In this document: positions 1 through 7,067 of the stretch, piece after piece | How the letters are laid out: each line of letters starts with the position of its first letter | Position numbering within the stretch: position 1 is the first letter of the stretch | Notes under the pieces: generated by a model | Databases searched by the model: none | What the model saw: the letters and a program-made list of their open reading frames with translations, nothing else | Told to the model about the DNA's origin: nothing | Program-made: the position numbers and the translations under genes | NCBI GenBank assembly: GCA_030531285.1 | Contig: JAUNNW010000029.1 | Coordinates: 1-12,612, forward strand | DNA length: 12,612 nucleotides | Source of the DNA: Synergistaceae bacterium | Lineage (GTDB): Bacteria > Synergistota > Synergistia > Synergistales > Synergistaceae | Reading direction: 5' to 3'

Positions 1-8
1 GGTTTTTC

Positions 9-60
9 ATTCGTCATTTGCTTGTGCCCCGTACAGGGGTATAATTCGTAATTCGTCATT
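9..60. repeat. Short direct repeats ATTCGTCATT / AATTCGT
   Basis: The 10-mer ATTCGTCATT occurs exactly at 9-18 and at 51-60. Directly before the second copy the heptamer AATTCGT is repeated in tandem at 43-49 and 50-56. Between them, TGCCCC (25-30) can pair with GGGGTA (35-40), with one G-T wobble. This looks like a degenerate dispersed intergenic repeat rather than an operator, but copies elsewhere in the genome cannot be seen from this window. Confidence 0.55.
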
Positions 61-76
61 GGAGCGAAGCGACGTT

Positions 77-100
77 AGACAGACAGACAGACAGACAGAC
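77..100. repeat. Tetranucleotide microsatellite (AGAC)6
   Basis: Six uninterrupted AGAC units lie 174 bases upstream of the autotransporter start codon. Tetranucleotide tracts of this kind are established slippage sites in phase-variable surface genes of some host-associated bacteria. Here the tract is outside the reading frame, so any effect would be on transcription (spacing of upstream sites) and not on frame. Six units is short for high-rate slippage. A causal role is inference. Confidence 0.9.
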
Positions 101-145
101 CTCTCTCCTTCTGAGGGGAATTTTTGCGTTTCTCACCTCTCCTTT

Positions 146-174
146 TTTAGCCCTTTATTTGCGAAAAATAGAAT
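146..174 (+). promoter_or_regulatory. Weak candidate sigma-70 promoter for the autotransporter
   Basis: A -10-like TAGAAT (169-174, five of six consensus bases) has a poor -35-like TTTAGC 17 bases upstream (146-151). A perfect TTGACA at 215-220 is closer to the gene, but nothing resembling a -10 lies 16-19 bases downstream of it (best is TCCAAA at 239-244). Either could be used, and the true promoter is unresolved. Confidence 0.25.
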
Positions 175-260
175 TACAGACCTAACGGCGTGTAAAACCA
201 CGGCGAATGTTTTGTTGACATAAACTCAAAATTCAGGATCCAAAATTTAAAATTCCAACA

Positions 261-267
261 AGGGAGG
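261..267 (+). promoter_or_regulatory. Shine-Dalgarno site of the autotransporter
   Basis: AGGGAGG lies 7 bases before the ATG at 275. It is a near-ideal Shine-Dalgarno sequence and it fixes the start codon, which also gives a textbook signal peptide. Confidence 0.9.
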
Positions 268-274
268 AAACATA

Positions 275-3200
275 ATGAAACAGAGAAACATCAAGAAACT
301 TGCAGCACTCCTAATGCTCCTATCCTTCATCTTTGCAGGGGCATCTCCGGCGATGGCAGAAAACATTGTAGTTAATCCGGGAGAAACGGCGACATACACA
401 AATATTATTATTGACGGCAGCTTTACAAACAAAGGCACGGCAACAGCTGAAAATGTTGTGACAACAAACGGTTGGACGTTGAGCGAAGGTTCCGTTACAA
501 ATACGAACTCACTCACCAATGTCCATGAAGTCGGTAAGACACCAGCACAGGGTACGGTAAACGGTGATGTGTATGCATCAAGCGGAACGCTTGATATGCG
601 CGGAGTGGATCTCCGCCTTAAAGGCGAACCACAGCTTCATGGCGGTACAGTTGCAAATCCGACAACTTTGGATACATTAAAAGCTACACGTGTACTTTTT
701 GGTGATATCTATGATGGTGGCAACCATCAGACAATAAAGAACATCATACTTGAAAACAACACAAGCGCGTACACTGCAGCGCTTGGTGTCTACTATGATA
801 CTTTGACGGTTGACAATATCTCTGTTGACGCGCCTGAAGGCTGGTATTGGAATCAGCAGTATCAGGATTACAACTACCAGATGTACACAGGCTACGGCGG
901 TGTCCTGAACGTCAACAACAGCATGACATCCGGCGAAATTATAGTTGCATCATACTCATTGGGTTATACTGGCACCTTAAATTTGGCAGACGGTGCGGTG
1001 GTCAATTGCGTTGATTTCCAGAACACAGGTAATGTTACAGAAGAAACTTTGGCAGCGGGCAACGTTCATGTCAACGGCGCAGGTGCAACACTTAATGCAG
1101 CCGCATTGAACAATCACGCAATCACAACACTTGGAACGGTAAATTTGACGGCACACCCTGTTTTGACCATACCGGAACAAGGAGTGTACAGCGCAAACTA
1201 TGGCACTGACGCAGTACTGACAGTTGGCGAACTCAACTTCAAGAATCTTGAGGGTGATATAACGAAAGCACAGATGAGAGTTGGTGACAATGCAAAGACA
1301 ATAATCGGCGGTCTCACCTCATCCGAAGTCGGAACAAATTTTTATGTAACAGATACATCAGATACAAGCATTAACAAAGACGGCGGAAACAAAGTCCAGT
1401 ACACAGGGGACATCGTTTTCACAAAATATAATAATGCTGCAACTGACGGAACTAAAGTCAGCATGAATCTTGACAGTAGCGATGACTATTTCACCGGCGC
1501 TGTCAGGGGAACAACATCAGCCGGCGCAAGATGGGGCAAATGGGCTTCTGCCGAAAATGGTGACGAAGTTGCGGCAAATGAGAACGTGCATAATATGACG
1601 CTTAACCTTTCCAACGGTGCGAAATGGAACGTCACAGGCGACAGCTTTGTTAATAACATTACAGTTGACAACGCAAGCATACTTGGTGGTGCTGACAAAA
1701 CAGTTACCGTTACCACCAACGGAACTTTCAGCAATAACGCATCAGCAGCAACAAACATTGCAATTGCAAACGAAGGAACGCTTACAGTTACAGACAACGC
1801 ATCGGTTGGCGGCACATTCACCAACAAAGGCGTGCTTAATATGAAGAATGACGTTGTCGGAACGGCATTGGCAGTTGAGAATTTTGTCGGCGTTGACGGC
1901 GGCAGCATTGACTTTGATGCAGATATTTCAGGCACAAAACAAGACACAGACCATATCACGGTAACGACTAAAGCGTCAGGCAATGTAGCGCTTGGCAATG
2001 TGAACATTACGTCTGATGCGGCGACTGACGGCAAGAAAACGCTGGCTCTCTTTGAAAACGCCGGCACCGCTGATTTCTCAGAATTGAACATTACAGGAAC
2101 TGCAACAACGGTTACAAGCACAGGAAAGAAATATGACTTTGTTCAGGACACGACAAGCGATAATACAAAAGGCAATATCGTAGCGGACGTTTCTGCTACG
2201 ACAATTACGCTTCCTGACGTTATCCAGAACAAGACTGTAGATGGCTATAAAGCCGGACAGGTTAAGACCTACTCACTGACAGGTGATTACACGGCAGAAG
2301 CAGATCTCGGCACGCTGACAAGTGTCAACAAAGATGCAGGCAAAGGCACTGATGCAACGAACACGCGTGAGCTTACAATCTACGGCAACGATCACAACCT
2401 TTCCGGCGACGGCAAGAAGGGTGTTACGGTTCAGCAGGGCGGCACGCTTACGCTGAATGAAGTTGCTTCGTTTGGCGGCTTTGACGGTGATGCAATTACG
2501 GCAAATGGCGGTACGGTCAACGTTAACAACTCAACGATTGACGGGAAGATATACGTTAACGGTGCAGCCGGAAATGCAACTGTAACCAACTCCACACTCA
2601 ATGATGAAGTAAGAGTAAATTCAGGACAACTGCATATCTCAGGCGACACACCGACTGTTGACGAAGGCGGAAACAAAATTTACAAGTCAAGAGTCAATGG
2701 AGAAATTAAAGGCAGCGTCAGCTATCCGCACAATGTTGATATCACAAATACGCTTCTGACTAACAGGGTTACAAATGATGCCAGCACACTGGAAATCTCA
2801 AATTCAAGATTTGAGGGCAGCACAAATGGTGCTATCTTCAGTAATTACGATGGTAGCCAGTTTGTTCTTAATAATGTTGAATTTGTCAATAATTCAGGAG
2901 CGAGAACAGTCCACATCAGCGGCGGCACAGCTGAAATTAACGGAAGCACGCTGTTTAAGGGAAACAGCAACGGTGTTGACAACGTCAAATACGGCGGCGC
3001 GCTTACGGCTTCTGGAACTTCTAACACAAACAGAGTGCAGCTTACAGTTAACGGTCAGGGCAAAAATGTCAGTTTCATTGAAAATACCAATGAAGGCGGT
3101 TATGGTGCGGCAGTTACTCTCAGAAGTAATACCGATTTTAACGTCCATGATGTTAATGAACTGACTTTCAGCGGCAACACAAGTGCTTCCGGAGGTGCTA

Positions 3201-6200
3201 TGTATATTGGTAATGCCGGCGCCGGATCTGAACCTACTGTCAATATCAGCGCAAAAACAGTGAAGTTTGAGAACAACATTGCAACAGACAACGGAGGTGC
3301 GGGCGGCGCAATTCACGTCAATCAGGCACCGATTAAAATTGAAGCTGACACACTTCTGTTTACAGGCAATAAATATGCGGGAACACCTGATGGCGCCGAT
3401 AAACGTGCCGGCGGAGCCCTGTTTATCCGTGAAACAAAAGCAAGAGAAAACGTAATTGGTAAAGACAGCGGTATAACAACCTTCTCGAATAATACGTCAA
3501 ATGATTTGGGCGGTGCAATCGGTGTTTATAAAACAGGAACCGATCAGGTATCACTTACGGTTAAAGGTGCTACGACCTTTGACAGCAACAGTGCAGCAGG
3601 CAACGGCGGCGCTGTTTGGGTGAGAACGGATAACGCAAACGGTTCTTTGGTTAACTTCACCGGTGACACTACGTTCACGAACAACACGTCGGAAAAGAGC
3701 GGTGGCGCAATCTACAATAAAGGATACGGCAAAATCGTTCTCGGTGCCGGAAGCAATTTCACGGGCAACGAAGCAGCTGAAGAAGGCGGCGCGATTTACA
3801 ACGAAGAGAACGGCGAAATTACTCTCGACAAAGCCACCTTCAGCGGCAACACAGCAAACGGCGAAGCGAACGACATCTACAACGCAGGTACGATTAACGT
3901 AGTCAGCGACACGAGTTTTGAAAGCGGCATTATGAATATTGGTACGTTCAATTTCACAGGTGCGGGCAACCTGTCAAACAACGTCACAGGCACAGGCACC
4001 GTAAATATCCAAAACGGCGGCGAACTCACAAACGGCGGCGAACTGACACAGTTACAGGTCAACGTAGCGGCAGGCGGCGAACTTTCAACTGGCATAATTA
4101 ACGGTAATCTTGAAAATTCAGGAACCGTCAACTTTACGTCAGGCACGCTTACGGACGAAAAACTTGGCAGCTATACAGGTGCAGGAACGTTTAATCTTAT
4201 GAAAGATGCAATTCACTCAACAGTGTCAGGCAAGGTATTCACAAAGGCTCTTACAACGTTCACAGGCGACATAACGAATCAGGCAGATAAAAATGCCTAT
4301 GTTGACGCAAACAACTACGGCACAAACAGCCTTGCGGCAAACAAGCTTACGTACGTTGGCGGTGAAATTGCCCTCAACGACGAATACTACACGCTTGACT
4401 ACGCCAAGCTTGCAAAAAGCACGATTAAAGACGCGGGTTCAAATTCAAATCTTGTAATGAAAGGCACGCTGGTCACTAAGGTTGAAGATGATGGCAGCCA
4501 GACGGTTCTCGTTGATGCGCTGGACAACAACACCGGCGATGCCAAAATTATACAGGATAAGGCTATGACAATTCTGACGCTGAATGGCGACCTTCTTGTC
4601 GGCGCCAACGAAATTACAAAAAACAGCAGCGCGGTTGAAATTCTCTGCGAAGGTACTGGGCTCACGATCAGAGACGCAACCGCAAGCAGCATTGACGCAG
4701 ACAAGATTGAACTTGCAAGCGTTGCAGGCGGCATGATTGTTACAAACGGAAAAGAGGTAACGGTAGGCGGCAAAAGCGCGACATCTGAAAAGGCAGGCGA
4801 AGCGATTACCGTAACGGATAAACCTCTACCGGAGGTTGAAATCAAAGTCGGTCTTGATCAAGCAATGTTTGAAGCAGTCAACGAAACGCTTGCAGAGGGG
4901 CAGAAACTTGCGAATAAAACGGGAACATTCAGTATTGGAAGCGAAGCGGACAAAAAATATGAGCTTGCAGGGAAACTTACTGTCAACGAAGGCAGTACGG
5001 CAACAATGACAGGACAGACGACAATTACAAAGACGCTGACGCTTAACGGCGCTGAGAATGAAGCCAGTACTCTTGAAGTTAAGAACGGTGAAACGACTGT
5101 CAAGGGTGAAGTCACGGCGACAGATGCCGCAATACTACTTAGCACGAACAGCAACCTGAGTTTTGAAGACGAATTTATGTTCACCGGCGGCACAAACACA
5201 ATTACCGGCGACGGCAAGATTAAAGGCGACAAAATCGTGAACAACGCAACACTCACGACAAAAGCGGCAGCGCTTGATATTAACGAAATCGAAAACAACA
5301 GCGCACACACGCTTGAGTTTAACGATTCCGCAAATGCCGTTATTGAGTACGATATAACGATGGCGTCAGGCACAGGCGACGGACATACAATAATCAACAC
5401 GTCAGAAAACAGTATTACGCTAACCAACAAAGGTACGATGACACAGAAGCTTGTAACGGTTAAAAAAGGCTGGCTTGTTAATGATGAGACAGGCAGTATT
5501 ACAGCTGACGAGATGGTAATCGAAAGCGATGGACAAGTCACATCTAATGCAGACAATCTGAAGGTTGATGATATCGGCAACAGCGGTATCGTCAACTTCA
5601 CTGGAGGCGAGTTTGCAAAGAGCTACACAAGCACAGGCACGACAAACTTCAAAGGCAAAACGAAATTCAGCGGCGCAGTCAGCCTGACAAACTCAACAAT
5701 AAACTTCTACCTTGACGGCTTCAAAGCGGGAGACACAATAGTAATCTCAGACAAAGCTGTTGCGCTGGATAACGCGGAAATCGGACTGTATCAGATAACA
5801 GATACGGAACACAAACTGACGCAGAAAGGCGACAAAATCACACTCATAAGCAGCGCTGAAGGCTACGGCTACACGGAAGAAGCCCCCAACCTTATTGACG
5901 TACAGGGCGGAATGGTAGAAGACACCTACGGCGTGTACCAGAGCACAACAGGAGCGCTTGAAGCGGCATATATTGAAAGCGGACTCATAGACCAGACAAA
6001 GAGTTTCAGCGAAGCAAGACTTGCAGGCTCGGCGGCGCTCAACAGCGCAAGCGATCTCATAGCCGGACAGGCAATAGACAGCGCATCATCAAGCGGTTCA
6101 TGGGAAGCCTTTGCGGCAATGGGCGGAAGCCACAGCCGCTATGAGACAGGCAGCCACATAGACCTCAACAGCACAAACGTTGCAGCGGGACTCTCAAAGA

Positions 6201-6910
6201 AAGTAAAAGACAACGTAACCCTCGGAATATTCGTTGAAGGCGGAAACGGACGCTACACGACAGAAAACGAATTTGAAGACGGAAACGTGAGAGCGGACGG
6301 CGACATAAACTACTTCGGCGGCGGTATCTTCGCAAAAGTTGAAGGAAAGAAAACAGCCAAAGGACAGCTGCACGGAGAAGCCTCATTCAGAGCGGGACAC
6401 ATGAACAGCGACTACAACAGCGAAACCTTTAACCCAGGAACAAGCACCCGCTTTGACACAAGCAATTCGTACCTCGGAGCGCACGCAGGACTTGGCTACA
6501 AATGGTCGCTCAAAGACAATTCAAACATAGACACCTACGTCAAATACCTCTGGAACAGACAGAACAGCGACAGTCCGGTAATAGACGACGAACAGTTTGA
6601 CCTTGACGCGATAAACAGCCACAGACTTCGCGCCGGCTTCCGCTACAACGGCAAAGAAAACGAAAACGGCGTGAAATTCTTCGGCGGACTTGCCTACGAA
6701 TACGAATTTGACGGAGCTGCCAAAGGACACATGGGAGAATACAGCCTGCTTGAACCTGACTTCAAAGGCGGAAGCGGAATGGCTGAACTCGGCATTAAAT
6801 ACCACAAAGCGAACAGCCCTTGGAAAGTGGAACTCGGACTGACGGGCTACACGGGCAAACGCGACAGCATTGGAGCGAACCTCGGCGCGTGGTATGAGTT
6901 TGGGAAGTAG
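275..6910 (+). CDS. Giant type V autotransporter with Pmp-like repeats and C-terminal beta-barrel
   Basis: Predicted classical autotransporter of 2211 residues, exported by Sec and inserted in the outer membrane with the passenger outside. Residues 1-28 form a signal peptide: a basic start (KQRNIKK), a hydrophobic core, then AMA before E29. The passenger (about 29-1900) is rich in Thr, Asn, Gly and Val with short beta-strand periodicity such as GTVNF and GTFNF, as in beta-helical adhesins. Residues about 870-1203 carry 11 F-x-x-N units, most followed by GGA-[IVLM], the signature of chlamydial Pmp repeats. Residues about 1940-2211 look like an autotransporter barrel of alternating strands ending A-W-Y-E-F-G-K; the aromatic residue usual at the very end is three from the terminus. 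Only two cysteines occur (245 and 1458). An aromatic-rich patch lies at 190-207. Adhesion or another surface role is inferred; no protease, lipase or RGD motif was seen. The gene is monocistronic, with its own terminator. Confidence 0.92.
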   Translation: MKQRNIKKLAALLMLLSFIFAGASPAMAENIVVNPGETATYTNIIIDGSFTNKGTATAENVVTTNGWTLSEGSVTNTNSLTNVHEVGKTPAQGTVNGDVYASSGTLDMRGVDLRLKGEPQLHGGTVANPTTLDTLKATRVLFGDIYDGGNHQTIKNIILENNTSAYTAALGVYYDTLTVDNISVDAPEGWYWNQQYQDYNYQMYTGYGGVLNVNNSMTSGEIIVASYSLGYTGTLNLADGAVVNCVDFQNTGNVTEETLAAGNVHVNGAGATLNAAALNNHAITTLGTVNLTAHPVLTIPEQGVYSANYGTDAVLTVGELNFKNLEGDITKAQMRVGDNAKTIIGGLTSSEVGTNFYVTDTSDTSINKDGGNKVQYTGDIVFTKYNNAATDGTKVSMNLDSSDDYFTGAVRGTTSAGARWGKWASAENGDEVAANENVHNMTLNLSNGAKWNVTGDSFVNNITVDNASILGGADKTVTVTTNGTFSNNASAATNIAIANEGTLTVTDNASVGGTFTNKGVLNMKNDVVGTALAVENFVGVDGGSIDFDADISGTKQDTDHITVTTKASGNVALGNVNITSDAATDGKKTLALFENAGTADFSELNITGTATTVTSTGKKYDFVQDTTSDNTKGNIVADVSATTITLPDVIQNKTVDGYKAGQVKTYSLTGDYTAEADLGTLTSVNKDAGKGTDATNTRELTIYGNDHNLSGDGKKGVTVQQGGTLTLNEVASFGGFDGDAITANGGTVNVNNSTIDGKIYVNGAAGNATVTNSTLNDEVRVNSGQLHISGDTPTVDEGGNKIYKSRVNGEIKGSVSYPHNVDITNTLLTNRVTNDASTLEISNSRFEGSTNGAIFSNYDGSQFVLNNVEFVNNSGARTVHISGGTAEINGSTLFKGNSNGVDNVKYGGALTASGTSNTNRVQLTVNGQGKNVSFIENTNEGGYGAAVTLRSNTDFNVHDVNELTFSGNTSASGGAMYIGNAGAGSEPTVNISAKTVKFENNIATDNGGAGGAIHVNQAPIKIEADTLLFTGNKYAGTPDGADKRAGGALFIRETKARENVIGKDSGITTFSNNTSNDLGGAIGVYKTGTDQVSLTVKGATTFDSNSAAGNGGAVWVRTDNANGSLVNFTGDTTFTNNTSEKSGGAIYNKGYGKIVLGAGSNFTGNEAAEEGGAIYNEENGEITLDKATFSGNTANGEANDIYNAGTINVVSDTSFESGIMNIGTFNFTGAGNLSNNVTGTGTVNIQNGGELTNGGELTQLQVNVAAGGELSTGIINGNLENSGTVNFTSGTLTDEKLGSYTGAGTFNLMKDAIHSTVSGKVFTKALTTFTGDITNQADKNAYVDANNYGTNSLAANKLTYVGGEIALNDEYYTLDYAKLAKSTIKDAGSNSNLVMKGTLVTKVEDDGSQTVLVDALDNNTGDAKIIQDKAMTILTLNGDLLVGANEITKNSSAVEILCEGTGLTIRDATASSIDADKIELASVAGGMIVTNGKEVTVGGKSATSEKAGEAITVTDKPLPEVEIKVGLDQAMFEAVNETLAEGQKLANKTGTFSIGSEADKKYELAGKLTVNEGSTATMTGQTTITKTLTLNGAENEASTLEVKNGETTVKGEVTATDAAILLSTNSNLSFEDEFMFTGGTNTITGDGKIKGDKIVNNATLTTKAAALDINEIENNSAHTLEFNDSANAVIEYDITMASGTGDGHTIINTSENSITLTNKGTMTQKLVTVKKGWLVNDETGSITADEMVIESDGQVTSNADNLKVDDIGNSGIVNFTGGEFAKSYTSTGTTNFKGKTKFSGAVSLTNSTINFYLDGFKAGDTIVISDKAVALDNAEIGLYQITDTEHKLTQKGDKITLISSAEGYGYTEEAPNLIDVQGGMVEDTYGVYQSTTGALEAAYIESGLIDQTKSFSEARLAGSAALNSASDLIAGQAIDSASSSGSWEAFAAMGGSHSRYETGSHIDLNSTNVAAGLSKKVKDNVTLGIFVEGGNGRYTTENEFEDGNVRADGDINYFGGGIFAKVEGKKTAKGQLHGEASFRAGHMNSDYNSETFNPGTSTRFDTSNSYLGAHAGLGYKWSLKDNSNIDTYVKYLWNRQNSDSPVIDDEQFDLDAINSHRLRAGFRYNGKENENGVKFFGGLAYEYEFDGAAKGHMGEYSLLEPDFKGGSGMAELGIKYHKANSPWKVELGLTGYTGKRDSIGANLGAWYEFGK
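2882..3883 (+). repeat. Pmp-type repeat block within the passenger (F-x-x-N ... G-G-A)
   Basis: In-frame protein repeats at residues about 870-1203. Visible units begin FVNN, FKGN, FIEN, FSGN, FENN, FTGN, FSNN, FDSN, FTNN, FTGN and FSGN; eight have a G-G-A tetrad such as GGAMY, GGAIH, GGALF or GGAIY, one has YGAAV, and the last has degenerated to NDIYN. Units are roughly 25-45 residues apart. The DNA has diverged between units, so this is an old protein repeat and not a recent tandem duplication. In chlamydial Pmps these motifs build the beta-helix and are linked to adhesion; the same fold is inferred here. Confidence 0.8.
6092..6907 (+). other. Autotransporter beta-barrel (translocator) domain
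   Basis: Residues about 1940-2211, starting near SGSWEAFAAMGG. The segment has the expected size (about 270 residues) and amphipathic strand pattern, for example the NVAAGLSKKV, YLGAHAGLGYKW, GVKFFGGLAYEYEF and KVELGLTGYTGKR strands. A probable linker helix region rich in Ala and Ser (residues about 1905-1938) precedes it. Codon usage changes just upstream of this domain (see findings). Confidence 0.85.
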
Positions 6911-6936
6911 GAGAAAGCTGTAAGCTAAAAGGACAC

Positions 6937-6970
6937 TAAACCGGCACAAATTTGTGCCGGTTTATTTTTT
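6937..6970 (+). terminator. Intrinsic terminator of the autotransporter gene
   Basis: A perfect 28-base palindrome (6937-6964, arms of 14 bases built on AAACCGGCACAAA and its complement) is followed by a T-run to 6970. It starts 26 bases after the TAG stop. The hairpin folds with a GC-rich CCGGCAC stem and an A/T apex. It should separate the autotransporter transcript from ppdK. Confidence 0.92.
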
Positions 6971-6990
6971 GTTAATCTGATTTTTCGTAG

Positions 6991-7009
6991 TGTAAATTTC
7001 GTTTTTACA
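6991..7009. promoter_or_regulatory. Candidate operator dyad in the ppdK promoter
   Basis: TGTAAA (6991-6996) and its exact reverse complement TTTACA (7004-7009) flank a 7-base centre, giving a 19-base dyad that overlaps the -35 region and ends just before the extended -10. This is a position where a bound protein would affect initiation. The shape is like that of dimeric helix-turn-helix regulators (for example the CRP/FNR class), but it matches no consensus closely and chance cannot be excluded in AT-rich DNA. Confidence 0.35.
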
Positions 7010-7018
7010 TGCTATAAT
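6991..7018 (+). promoter_or_regulatory. Extended -10 promoter of ppdK
   Basis: A perfect TATAAT at 7013-7018 is preceded by TG-n (7010-7012), an extended -10 element. The -35 region is poor; TGTAAA at 6991-6996 with a 16-base spacer is the best candidate. The predicted transcription start is near 7025, giving a leader of about 43 bases before the ATG at 7068. Confidence 0.75.
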
Positions 7019-7067
7019 ATTATAAATTTGTGTTTTATTCATTATCTCATAGAGAGGACGATGTTCC

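Larger units (their letters stand above)
1..274. other. Non-coding region upstream of the autotransporter gene
   Basis: I see no convincing gene here on either strand. The stretch holds, in order, short direct repeats built on ATTCGT, a small C4/G4 hairpin around 25-40, the microsatellite (AGAC)6, a pyrimidine-rich segment (about 101-160), an AT-rich possible promoter zone, and the ribosome binding site of the autotransporter. The upstream gene lies outside the window, so it is unknown whether part of this is a 3' flank of that gene. No convincing intrinsic terminator for an upstream gene was found: the possible pairing CCTC (100-103) with GAGG (113-116) before a T-run is too short to call. 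Confidence 0.6.

Noticed and set aside
77..100. CRISPR or tandem-repeat array
   Set aside because: The unit is 4 bases with no spacers; it is a simple microsatellite.
215..220. Perfect TTGACA as the -35 of the autotransporter promoter
   Set aside because: No -10 resembling TATAAT lies 16-19 bases downstream; kept only as a remark under the candidate promoter.
1486..2121. Long minus-strand reading frame (211 codons) inside the autotransporter gene
   Set aside because: It is a shadow of the Thr/Asn-rich sense frame (antisense gives Val/Ser/Leu/Pro-rich low-complexity protein), with no ribosome binding site and no recognisable domain.
4014..4046. Tandem duplication of an N-G-G-E-L unit in the passenger
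   Set aside because: Real but very short (two copies); ordinary for repetitive beta-helix passengers and not worth a separate finding.
4858..5601. Long minus-strand reading frame (247 codons) inside the autotransporter gene
   Set aside because: Same reason: hydrophobic-looking Val/Ser/Leu composition arises from reading repetitive beta-helix codons backwards. The sense frame is clearly coding.
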